Part shown: positions 7,656 to 13,840 of the stretch, one piece after another
Position numbering within the stretch: the stretch's first letter is position 1
How the letters are laid out: every line of letters starts with the position of its first letter
Origin: JBBTVP01 sp038063175
Lineage (GTDB): Bacteria > Patescibacteriota > Minisyncoccia > UBA6257 > 1-14-0-10-40-38
DNA: 15,138 nucleotides
NCBI GenBank assembly: GCA_038063175.1
Contig: JBBTVP010000002.1
Coordinates: forward strand, 1 to 15,138
Direction of reading: 5' to 3'
Notes under the pieces: generated by a model
The model's database searches: none
Told to the model about the DNA's origin: nothing
The model's input: the letters and a program-made list of their open reading frames with translations, nothing else
Made by a program: the position numbers and the translations under genes

Positions 7656-7892
7656 ATGAATAGTCTATACTATAATCATATGCTTGGATGGGGATTTGGC
7701 GGGGGATTCATGATGATCATCTTCTGGGTTTTCTTCATTGTGTTCCTGGTTTGGATCGTGAAACAAGTGCAGGGAGGGAACCGTTCTGGATCACAAGATG
7801 AAAAGTCCCCACATGATACCTTGAAAGAACGGTACGCGAAAGGCGAGATAGACAAGAAAGAATTCGAAGAGAAGAAAAGGGACATTATGTAG
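7656..7892 (+). CDS. SHOCT-domain small membrane protein
   Basis: 78 aa (or 70 from the second ATG at 7680). Seen: a Gly/Trp-rich start (GWGFGGGF), one membrane helix (about 18-36), a polar linker, and a C-terminal SHOCT motif (about 53-77: LKERYAKGEIDKKEFEEKKRDI). SHOCT is a short oligomerisation or regulatory module attached to many membrane proteins; the precise role here is unknown. A TATAAT (7671-7676) lies inside the first codons, upstream of the second ATG by only 3 nt, so the start is ambiguous. The domain begins just after the second Met, favouring 7680. Such Gly-Trp/SHOCT proteins commonly sit beside copper and envelope-stress genes (recollection). Confidence 0.8.
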   Translation: MNSLYYNHMLGWGFGGGFMMIIFWVFFIVFLVWIVKQVQGGNRSGSQDEKSPHDTLKERYAKGEIDKKEFEEKKRDIM

Positions 7893-7908
7893 ATATAAAT
7901 GAAAACAT

Positions 7909-8175
7909 ATGGATCAACTCTCATTAAAAAGATATGGATGGAAATGCGTGCTTGGCGCGGAGGTTGCCTATGCACTTTGTCTTTTGGGTGGATTTTTGCC
8001 GATTCGGAGCGTGCGCGGAATAGAGCTTCACCATGCACTTTTCGAGACGTTACCTGGTTTTACCTGGATTAACTTCGGGAGTGTAATGCTTGGTGCTATC
8101 TACATGTTTGTGTTCGCGTGGGTGTTCGCGTGGTACTACGTGTGGATGCATAACTCGAGCATAGAAAGGAAATAA
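7909..8175 (+). CDS. Two-helix membrane protein, possibly DUF5676-like
   Basis: 88 aa with two hydrophobic segments (about 13-31 and 55-79), an intervening loop with a His pair (His41-His42) and a PGFTW turn, and a basic tail. The layout resembles the small DUF5676-type membrane proteins that often accompany SHOCT and copA genes, but that assignment is from general pattern only. A TATAAA (7894-7899) lies 9 nt before the ATG, with no Shine-Dalgarno, so an internal leaderless message is possible. Co-directional with the SHOCT gene, 16 nt upstream. Confidence 0.62.
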   Translation: MDQLSLKRYGWKCVLGAEVAYALCLLGGFLPIRSVRGIELHHALFETLPGFTWINFGSVMLGAIYMFVFAWVFAWYYVWMHNSSIERK

Positions 8176-8177
8176 TA

Positions 8178-8357
8178 ATGCATCAGAAAGACTCCGCATT
8201 GGAAGGGAGAAAAAAGATTCTTATCGTCGGGGGCGGGTTCGGTGGGGTTGCCGCTGCGCTCGCCCTGCGCCGCGGCTTAGCGGTGCGGACATTAAGCTTA
8301 TGGGCGATGGCAAGGATGAGAATTATGAAACTATTAACTAATGTATTAGGTTCATAA
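8178..8357 (+). pseudogene. Truncated FAD/NAD(P) oxidoreductase remnant (Ndh-like)
   Basis: A 59-codon frame starting 2 nt after the previous stop. Residues 12-30 (KKILIVGGGFGGVAAALAL) are a textbook Rossmann dinucleotide-binding start, as at the N-terminus of NADH dehydrogenase II and sulfide:quinone-type flavoproteins of ~400 aa. After about codon 33 the similarity ends and the frame closes at 8357, 4 nt before the epimerase ATG. A shift of one base after codon 33 would give ADIKLM, like the second strand of the fold, but that frame also stops within about 20 codons. I read this as the surviving 5' end of a deleted or frameshifted oxidoreductase gene. A genuinely short protein or an assembly fault are alternatives. 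Confidence 0.6.
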
Positions 8358-8361
8358 TCAT

Positions 8362-9308
8362 ATGACGCCAAGATCAATTTTGGTGACCGGCGCTGCCGGC
8401 TTCATCGGGTCAAATTTCGTATCCGAATTCAAAAAGCAGTTTTCGAAAACGGAAATCGTCTGCATCGACGATTTTTCGACTGGCCGCCGCGACCGCGTAG
8501 ATAACACCACCGTGTTTTATGAAGGATCGGTGTGCGACTTGAAACTTCTCGAGCGTATTTTTGCGAAACACCGACCAGAATACGTATTCCATTTTGCGGC
8601 GGTGCCGCGGGTGGCGTATTCCGTGGAGCATCCTACGGAGACTACGATTTCGAATATGGTAGGTACTGTGGCGCTCCTTGAGAAAGCAAAGGATTACGGT
8701 GTGAAACGATTCATCTACTCGTCGTCATCTTCAATCTACGGCGGCGCGAAAAAACTTCCTACCAAAGAAAAAGAAAACCTTCCGAACCCGGTTTCGCCGT
8801 ATGGACTACAGAAATATGCCGGTGAACCGTTCTGTAAAATCTTTTCAGACCTGTTCGGAGTAGATACGGTATCACTCCGTTATTTCAACGTATTCGGACC
8901 GGGACAGTATGGAGATTCTCCATATTCGACAGTGATCTGTGCCTGGCTTGAGACGCTCTATGCGCCAACTTCTCACAAAGGTCCCTACCTTGAAGGCGAT
9001 GGTAATCAATCTCGAGATTTCTGCTATGTGGGAAACGTAATCGAAGCGAACATTCTCGCGATGCTCTCGAAAAAACCTTTGAAAGGCGCAGCGGTGAACA
9101 TTGCTCACGGCGAGCGGACCACGCTCCTTGAAGTGAAACGGCTCGTCGAAAAATTCACTAAGAAGAAGCTTGAGCTTGAGCGGCGGAAGCCTCGGCTTGG
9201 GGACGTGCGTCACACTCACGCGGATATCTCTGCTGCTCGGAAGCTTTTCGGGTATCGCCCAAAAGTTGATTTTGAGACGGGTTTAAGGAAGACTATTCAG
9301 TGGTTTCA
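8362..9308 (+). CDS. NAD-dependent sugar-nucleotide epimerase, cut by gap
   Basis: 315 residues before the N run; the 3' end is missing. Extended SDR superfamily: NAD-binding GAAGFIG (10-16), the Asp37 region for the ribose (CIDDFSTG), the catalytic serine region SSSSS (120-124), and Tyr147-x3-Lys151 (YGLQK). RYFNVFGPGQ (173-182) and GDGNQSRDFCYVGN (212-225) are substrate-domain motifs typical of UDP-hexose 4-epimerases, especially the UDP-N-acetylhexosamine (WbpP-like) branch. Likely role: supplying a sugar nucleotide for cell-surface glycans. The last readable words (GLRKTIQWF) are the usual C-terminal end of this family, so probably only a few residues are lost. The frame through the N run into the tRNA is an artefact. 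Confidence 0.87.
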
Positions 9309-9408
9309 NNNNNNNNNNNNNNNNNNNNNNNNNNNNNNNNNNNNNNNNNNNNNNNNNNNNNNNNNNNNNNNNNNNNNNNNNNNNNNNNNNNNNNNNNNNN
9401 NNNNNNNN
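9309..9408. other. 100-N scaffold gap
   Basis: Exactly 100 N, the conventional filler for a gap of unknown size. Gene order and distance across it are not established. Confidence 0.97.
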
Positions 9409-9479
9409 GGGCCTATAGTTAAATGGCAGAACACCTCATTTGCAATGAGGAGACGGGAGTTCGATTCTCCCTAGGTCCA
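9409..9479 (+). tRNA. tRNA-Ala (anticodon UGC)
   Basis: Acceptor GGGCCTA (9409-9415) pairs with TAGGTCC (9472-9478), including the G3-U70 wobble that is the identity element of tRNA-Ala. Anticodon arm CCTCA/TGAGG (9434-9438/9446-9450) with loop TTTGCAA, anticodon TGC at 9441-9443. T arm GGGAG/CTCCC (9455-9459/9467-9471) with loop TTCGATT. Discriminator A at 9479, followed by CCCA, so the CCA end is not encoded. Its first base is the first base after the gap, so its promoter is not visible. Confidence 0.93.
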
Positions 9480-9499
9480 CCCACATTATCTAGGAATTC

Positions 9500-10465
9500 A
9501 TGGATCATTTAAGTTTTCTCGAATACTCATCCGGAAAACGTGGCATCATTTCGATACTCCCGATTCCCATGGGAATCGGATCGGATGCGGCTGGCACTGC
9601 AGGCGCTCCGGAGTATCTCCTTCAGCGTGGTCTCACGCGCTCGCTCGCGCAGTCTGGTTTTGAAATAGAAGTCCTCCCCGAGATTTCGGTTGCGTAAATT
9701 AGAAAAGAAAAGGGGAGAGAAGCGAGGGTGACCGAGATATCGAACGTTGCAGATAAGACGCGAACGATCGTAAGTGGAGAAATAAGAAAAGGAAGAAAAG
9801 TGCTTGCGCTCGGAGGTGATCACGCAATCTCTATAGGGACGATTCCCGGAGCAGCCGAAACAGTCGGAGAAAATCTTGGTGTAATCTGGATTGATGCGCA
9901 CGCGGACATTCACACGGCGCAGTCATCGAGTTCGGGAAATGTGCACGGCATGGGCGTGGCGGCGATTTTAGGATTTGGGGATGCGCAGCTTGCCGACCAG
10001 CGTGCGACGAAAGTAAAAACAGAGCTTTTTCTCTATATGGGGTTAAAAGATTTGGATCAGCCGGAAATCGACACCATCCGCCGAGAAAAAATCGCCGCGG
10101 TTACTATGTTCGATGTTCTCGAACATGGGTTTGGGATCATTACAAAAGCAGCAGAAGAACTCCGGCAAAAAACGGAAAAAGTGTGGGTAAGTTTAGATCT
10201 GGATTCGATTGATGAAAGCGTAGCTCCCGCGTCTCCTATGGCGACTTCTGGCGGACTTACGTACCGCGAAGTTTCGCATCTACTAAATTATATCGGGAAA
10301 CGATTCGAAGTAGTCGGTATGGATGTGGTAGAACTTGTTCCCGAAAAAGATAGAGAGGGGAAAACGGCGGCGCTTGCGTTTGAACTCATTGCGGCAGGAT
10401 TCGGATCCCGCCACAACTGGTACAGTGAGTACATGGGGCAATATGGTTTTCCACAGGGGCAATAA
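9500..10465 (+). pseudogene. Arginase-family gene interrupted by in-frame TAA
   Basis: Ureohydrolase (arginase/agmatinase) superfamily, which uses two Mn ions to hydrolyse a guanidino group; arginase gives urea and ornithine. The 5' part (9500-9694, 65 codons) has the family start IISILPIPMGIG. TAA follows at 9695-9697, and the same frame continues without a gap to 10465. All metal motifs lie after the stop: GGDH (about 9812), DAHADIH (about 9892), an HG pair in NVHGMG, SLDLDSID (about 10191), and the late Glu in MDVVEL. Read through, it would be 321 residues, normal for arginase. Either it is a nonsense-mutated gene, a base error, or two chains made by reinitiation at GTG 9728, which has a purine-rich leader. 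The DP of the usual DxDxxDP motif is DE here. Confidence 0.8.
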
Positions 10466-10536
10466 TGAACGTGTAGTATCATAAACCAATGACCACGCAG
10501 AAAAAAGGGCACTAGTTTCCTGTTTTTTGAAAGAAT

Positions 10537-10566
10537 CGTCTCGATTTTCAGTCGAGGCGGTTTTTT
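10537..10566 (+). terminator. Terminator between convergent genes
   Basis: CGTCTCGA (10537-10544) pairs with TCGAGGCG (10552-10559), 8 bp with one G-T pair and a 7-nt loop, followed by GTTTTTT (10560-10566). It ends the arginase transcript. The T tract overlaps the stop codon of the convergent ATP-grasp gene (10565-10567). The same hairpin read leftward is followed by only a weak T-rich run. Confidence 0.75.
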
Positions 10567-11776
10567 ATCGCCGAGATCCGGGAAACACAATATCCCACAG
10601 CGCTCCGGCAACATTCCGCGGTTTGCCCGTGAAAGGAAGGTGGTGATTATCAATGAACGGTGCGCTGTTTATTTCGATCACTCCGCACTTTGGTTCTTCG
10701 TTCCAGGGCTTGTCGATCTCCTCTATGATGAAGTCAATGCCAATCAATGGATCTTTGAGAAACGCACCGATCCGTTCGAACAGGTTTATGTTCGCGAGGT
10801 GAGTGTTCTCTGTGACGTCCTCGGTCGTACCGCCGCTACTCCAATTTATTTTCTGGTTCAGGGTAACCACCTGGCCCTTCTTCGGTATGCTATCCCACGA
10901 AAGTTCCTGGCGATTCAATTCCTGGTCGGCTTCGATTCCGGTTGCGATCGGGTGAAATATAGGGCCTTTGCGTTTCGGATCGCTATTCGCGCGTGCGACA
11001 AGATTTCGAATGCTGCTCCGGCCGGTTCCCGCAATTTGCGGTGGGTCACGGCGAATCACTCCTACTACCTTGCCATCGATTACCGTTGCGCGGAACACGG
11101 AACCTTTCAATTCCTCTTCAACGACGATGAATGGGGAAACTTGTTTTGCCGTTCGAAACGCGGCGAGAAACGCCGGTTCGTCGTTCAGGTGAATGGTGGT
11201 GTGGCGGCTTCCGGAGCCGACGTGCGGCTTCGTGATGACCGGTTTTTCGATGCGGCGGAACGTACGGAGGGCGCCCTGTTCGCTGAATGCCGCTTTTCCC
11301 CGTGCTACGGGGAACCCCGCACGCGCAAGTTTCTTTTTTAAAATTCCTTTATTGTCCATCCACGCCAGCGCATCAGATGCTGAACCCCGTGGGCGGGGGA
11401 GTCCTTCGAAACAAATACATTCGCCAGCATATTCTGCGATGAATACATTTCTCTTACCGTTCCGAAATCGGAACTCGGTCATTTTTATGTCGCGTTTTTT
11501 TGCTTCATTCCAGAGCATGTGCACCGCGAGTGCATCGCCCTCGTCCGGTTCTCGTGCGCTCGAAACAACCCCAAACACATGCAGCTGGTTTATGAAACTG
11601 ATCGCGCATCGGTCGAGGAGGCCGTTCGATCCAAGGCGCCGGAGTGCCCGGTTTGTAATGTTATCGAGTGGTTTTGTAATCGGGTCGATAAGCCAGTTCG
11701 CGGCATTTAAGGCAAACTCGAGCCGATGGTTTACTCCTTCAGAGCCACAATCTTTGCAAGGAATAGTTCGTTTCAT
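10565..11776 (-). CDS. ATP-grasp ligase resembling cyanophycin synthetase
   Basis: 403 aa. An N-terminal ~130-residue part (with Cys7-x2-Cys10) is unassigned. From about 140 it is an ATP-grasp ligase: Lys183 in TKPHVGSGS (182-190), the VVEEEL hinge (218-223), the RATVIDGKVVGVIRR strand pair (229-243), NWSSGGTTEDVT (311-322), GIDF with Asp348, and VIEINSAP with Glu368 and Asn370 as Mg ligands. The order and wording match the ATP-grasp domain of cyanophycin synthetase CphA, which ligates aspartate to a growing peptide, but the C-terminal Mur-ligase domain of CphA is absent. Related stand-alone enzymes make carboxylate-amine bonds on other substrates. It is convergent with the arginase gene and divergent from murC. 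Substrate unknown. Confidence 0.8.
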   Translation of the reverse strand: MKRTIPCKDCGSEGVNHRLEFALNAANWLIDPITKPLDNITNRALRRLGSNGLLDRCAISFINQLHVFGVVSSAREPDEGDALAVHMLWNEAKKRDIKMTEFRFRNGKRNVFIAEYAGECICFEGLPRPRGSASDALAWMDNKGILKKKLARAGFPVARGKAAFSEQGALRTFRRIEKPVITKPHVGSGSRHTTIHLNDEPAFLAAFRTAKQVSPFIVVEEELKGSVFRATVIDGKVVGVIRRDPPQIAGTGRSSIRNLVARANSDPKRKGPIFHPIATGIEADQELNRQELSWDSIPKKGQVVTLNQKINWSSGGTTEDVTENTHLANINLFERIGAFLKDPLIGIDFIIEEIDKPWNEEPKCGVIEINSAPFIDNHHLPFTGKPRNVAGALWDIVFPGSRR

Positions 11777-11818
11777 GTAGATCTAGCTTACTATGAACCT
11801 AAGAATAACAAAAAAGGT

Positions 11819-11848
11819 TTGAACGATGCGATGGGTACGTGTTACGAT
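11819..11848 (+). promoter_or_regulatory. murC promoter, probably leaderless
   Basis: TTGAAC (11819-11824), an 18-nt spacer and TACGAT (11843-11848), preceded by TG one base upstream (extended -10). It ends 7 nt before the ATG at 11856, so transcription would begin at about the start codon. Confidence 0.5.
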
Positions 11849-11855
11849 TTCGCTC

Positions 11856-13157
11856 ATGCAGCGCGCTTGTTTTATCGGAATCGGCGGAATTGGAATCTCC
11901 GCACTCGCACGTGCGTTCCTTGCGGACGGATGGGATGTCTACGGATCGGATATTGCGGCATCCGAAGTGACTGAAGATCTCGAGCGTGACGGAATTCGGG
12001 TTTCCATCGGGAATCGCATACCGAATATAAAATCGGGAACTGAACTGGTGGTATATTCCGCGGCGGTGCCGGATTCGAGTCAAGATCTTTCTGCGGCGCG
12101 CGAGCTAGGAATAAAAACACTTAGTTATCCCGAGGCATTGGGCGACCTCACGCGGCATCGTTTTACCATCGCGGTTTCGGGTTCTCATGGGAAAAGCACC
12201 ACTACTTCATTCCTCGCGCTCATGCTCGTCCACGGGGGACTTGATCCTACCGTTATCGTGGGGACGAAGCTTAAAGAGTTTGACGGCAGTAATTTTCGGA
12301 AAGGGGGAGGGAAATACCTCGTGATCGAAGCAGATGAATGGAATCGGTCGTTCCACCACTATGCGCCGCAGGTAGTCGTGGTAACGAACATCGATAAGGA
12401 ACACCTTGATACCTATAGGACATATCGCGGGGTAGTGCTCGGTTTCAAAAAATATCTTGCGCATATTCCAAAAGGAGGCGCGCTCATATATAACTATGCC
12501 GATCCCGCGCTCCGAGTGCTCGCAGAAGCTTCTGCGAGGCGCGGAGTGATCACGATTCCTTTTAATAAAGGAAAGTTTAGGAAGCGGAAGCTTCTTATTC
12601 CCGGAATGATGAACCAGCTGAACGCCGAGGCCGCGTGGCAGGCAGCAAAGTTTTTAGGAATTCCGAAAAAGGCGGCGGATAAAGTTTTTGATAGCTATCG
12701 CGGTTCATGGCGGAGAATGGAGAAACTTACCACCAATTACTCACCGCTTAAATCGGTTGAGTTGTACTCTGACTACGCGCACCACCCGACCGAGATAAAA
12801 GCAACACTCTCTGCGTTTCGGGAAAAATTTCCTGGCCGCAGAATCGTGTGTGTATTCCAACCGCACCAAGTAGACCGACTCACGAGATTATTTGGAGACT
12901 TTGTAAAAGCGTTTGGCGGTGCAGATCAGCTGGTGATTTTTCCGACGTACCGCGTCTCGGGTCGGGAAGAGGGGAAGGGGAAAGACGCGTTCATGCTCGC
13001 CCAAGAAATCAGGAAACGAAAACCAGATACGTTTTATGAGGAAAGCGTGCCGCGTCTCATGAAACTCATTGAACCCGAACGCAAAACAACATCGGTCGTA
13101 GTGTTTATGGGAGCAGGGGATTTGGACGGCAAAGTAAGGAAGTTTCTTTCCCTTTGA
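11856..13157 (+). CDS. murC: UDP-N-acetylmuramate--L-alanine ligase
   Basis: Cytoplasmic ATP-dependent ligase adding the first amino acid, L-Ala, to UDP-MurNAc in peptidoglycan synthesis. 433 aa from the ATG at 11856, somewhat shorter than the usual ~460-490. Seen: N-terminal substrate Rossmann motif GIGGIGIS (8-15), ATP loop GSHGKSTT (109-116), EADEWNRSF (158-166), NIDKEHLD (178-185), SWRRMEK (284-290), DYAHHPTE (306-313), FQPHQ (334-338) and GAGDLD (419-424). HHPTE and FQPHQ favour MurC over other Mur ligases; the recycling ligase Mpl is the main alternative. An upstream ATG at 11826 lies inside the promoter and is less likely. Divergent from the ATP-grasp gene; its stop overlaps the -35 of the tRNA-Ser promoter. 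Confidence 0.88.
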   Translation: MQRACFIGIGGIGISALARAFLADGWDVYGSDIAASEVTEDLERDGIRVSIGNRIPNIKSGTELVVYSAAVPDSSQDLSAARELGIKTLSYPEALGDLTRHRFTIAVSGSHGKSTTTSFLALMLVHGGLDPTVIVGTKLKEFDGSNFRKGGGKYLVIEADEWNRSFHHYAPQVVVVTNIDKEHLDTYRTYRGVVLGFKKYLAHIPKGGALIYNYADPALRVLAEASARRGVITIPFNKGKFRKRKLLIPGMMNQLNAEAAWQAAKFLGIPKKAADKVFDSYRGSWRRMEKLTTNYSPLKSVELYSDYAHHPTEIKATLSAFREKFPGRRIVCVFQPHQVDRLTRLFGDFVKAFGGADQLVIFPTYRVSGREEGKGKDAFMLAQEIRKRKPDTFYEESVPRLMKLIEPERKTTSVVVFMGAGDLDGKVRKFLSL

Positions 13158-13180
13158 TTTAGATAGCTTTTTCTTATAGT
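13154..13180 (+). promoter_or_regulatory. Promoter of the nested tRNA-Ser locus
   Basis: TTGATT (13154-13159), 15-nt spacer, TATAGT (13175-13180); shifting the -35 by one base gives a 16-nt spacer. The predicted start (about 13187) coincides with the first base of the outer tRNA acceptor stem at 13188. It overlaps the murC stop codon. Confidence 0.55.
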
Positions 13181-13205
13181 GTTTATTGCGGAAGGGTGGC
13201 AGAGT

Positions 13206-13225
13206 CCTGCCTGCCGGCAGGCAGG
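13206..13225. repeat. 20-bp perfect palindrome in outer tRNA D-loop
   Basis: CCTGCCTGCC followed by its exact reverse complement (10-bp arms, no spacer). It interrupts the outer tRNA-Ser between AGAGT and the conserved GG of the D-loop. It looks like a short dispersed palindromic element; no second copy exists in this window. Confidence 0.75.
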
Positions 13226-13235
13226 GGTCTAATTT

Positions 13236-13322
13236 GGTGGGGTGGCCGAGTGGTTTAAGGCGGCAGTCTTGAAAACTGCTATGTCAGAAATGGCATCGTG
13301 AGTTCGAATCTCACCCCCACCG
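13236..13322 (+). tRNA. tRNA-Ser (anticodon UGA), intact
   Basis: Acceptor GGTGGGG (13236-13242) pairs with CCCCACC (13315-13321), discriminator G at 13322. The D-arm GCCGAGTGGTTTAAGGC is canonical. Anticodon stem GCAGT/ACTGC with loop CTTGAAA gives anticodon TGA. Long variable arm ATGTC/GGCAT with loop AGAAAT, and T arm GTGAG/CTCAC (13298-13302/13310-13314) with loop TTCGAAT. No CCA is encoded. All features are those of a functional class II tRNA. It lies wholly within the outer degraded tRNA-Ser and must be released by RNase P and 3' processing from that transcript. Confidence 0.93.
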
Positions 13323-13360
13323 CACTTGAAATGCGGCGTGCCGCAAGGCACCGTGAGTTC

Positions 13361-13376
13361 TCCGCCAGCTGGTGGA
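13361..13376. repeat. 16-bp near-perfect palindrome in outer tRNA T-loop
   Basis: TCCGCCAG faces CTGGTGGA: 8-bp arms without spacer, one mismatch (a G-U pair in RNA). It replaces the T-loop bases after the conserved TTC of the outer tRNA. Confidence 0.7.
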
Positions 13377-13412
13377 TCACCCCTTCCGCAAAATTTTTTT
13401 ATAGAAAAGAAT

Positions 13413-13453
13413 CGACCCGCCGGGCATGTGCCTGTAGCGGGTCGGTGTTTTTT
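13413..13453 (+). terminator. Terminator after the tRNA locus
   Basis: CGACCCGC (13413-13420) pairs with GCGGGTCG (13437-13444), with an inner GGCA/TGCC pair in the loop, followed by GTGTTTTTT to 13453. Read leftward, the same stem could also end the convergent SemiSWEET-like gene (stop at 13466), though the T run on that side is weaker. Confidence 0.75.
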
Positions 13454-13465
13454 CTGCCTCATGGT

Positions 13466-13732
13466 TTATGACCGGAGGTAGAGGATGCGGAGAATGATCG
13501 CGATGCAGCCAAGAGCGCTGAATCCCATTCCCCAAAACATCCCTCTGCGATTGTCTCTGTGACCAACGGCCACAAAAAAAATGTCTACCCAGAGGAATCC
13601 ACTCCACATGAAGAGCGACATTCCTTCGGATGTTTTTACGGTGCAAGCGACATAGACTTGCCACCAGATGAAGACGGCGTTCAGAATGCTCGCTGCCCAC
13701 ACCTGCTTGTCGAGAGAGAGCCAGTTACGCAC
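13466..13732 (-). CDS. SemiSWEET/PQ-loop-like small membrane protein
   Basis: 88 aa with three hydrophobic helices (about 10-30, 38-57, 65-85), the exact layout of a SemiSWEET half-transporter. The segment Trp24-Gln25 followed by KTSEGMSL (33-40) matches the PQ-loop signature (PQ, then a short gap, then a Lys-Ser/Thr-x-x-Gly-x-Ser motif), with the Pro replaced by Trp. SemiSWEETs work as dimers moving sugars across the membrane; with Pro missing, transport is uncertain. It starts at GTG (13730-13732), chosen because a perfect Shine-Dalgarno AAGGAGGT lies 4 nt upstream, and there is a strong promoter at 13761-13788. It is the only gene here with such a canonical expression signal. Confidence 0.6.
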   Translation of the reverse strand: MRNWLSLDKQVWAASILNAVFIWWQVYVACTVKTSEGMSLFMWSGFLWVDIFFVAVGHRDNRRGMFWGMGFSALGCIAIILRILYLRS

Positions 13733-13736
13733 GGGG

Positions 13737-13788
13737 ACCTCCTTGGTATGTGCTTCATATATAATAGCATAGATTTATATTATGTCAA
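13737..13788 (-). promoter_or_regulatory. Strong promoter and Shine-Dalgarno, leftward
   Basis: Minus strand: TTGACA (13783-13788), 16-nt spacer, TATTAT (13761-13766) with an upstream TG, then a short leader with AAGGAGGT (13737-13744) 4 nt before the GTG start at 13732. The exact Shine-Dalgarno indicates that a functional anti-SD exists in this organism. Confidence 0.75.
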
Positions 13789-13840
13789 TACCCCAAAAAG
13801 AAACCTTCTCCAAAGCAAAGGATCTATGGGAATCCACCTT

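Larger units (their letters stand above)
13188..13389 (+). pseudogene. Degraded tRNA-Ser(UGA) enclosing another tRNA-Ser
   Basis: Both ends and the core of a class II tRNA are present but widely separated. GCGGAAGGG (13188-13196) pairs perfectly with CCCTTCCGC (13381-13389), covering the 7-bp acceptor stem. TGGCAGAGT and GGTCTAAT (13197-13205, 13226-13233) are a tRNA-Ser D-arm split by a 20-bp palindrome. Anticodon arm CCGCA/TGCGG (13320-13324/13332-13336) has loop CTTGAAA, anticodon TGA. The variable arm is TGCC-GCAA-GGCA (13339-13350). The T arm GTGAGTTC...TCAC (13353-13360, 13377-13380) has its loop replaced by a 16-bp palindrome. A complete tRNA-Ser (13236-13322) sits between D-arm and anticodon arm, sharing three bases (CCG) with the latter. 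The 3' half of the D stem and part of the T loop are missing, so the outer tRNA is probably non-functional. T7 follows at 13394. Confidence 0.75.

Noticed and set aside
9309..9474. Extension of the epimerase reading frame through the N run to 9474
   Set aside because: The frame crosses unknown bases, and its end is translated tRNA-Ala sequence.
9695..9697. Stop-codon recoding of TAA as an explanation for the arginase gene
   Set aside because: Other genes here end at TAA with normal family lengths, and known CPR recoding involves TGA, not TAA.
10640..11341. A 233-codon plus-strand open frame inside the ATP-grasp gene
   Set aside because: The minus strand encodes a coherent ATP-grasp domain; the plus-strand product shows no domain logic.
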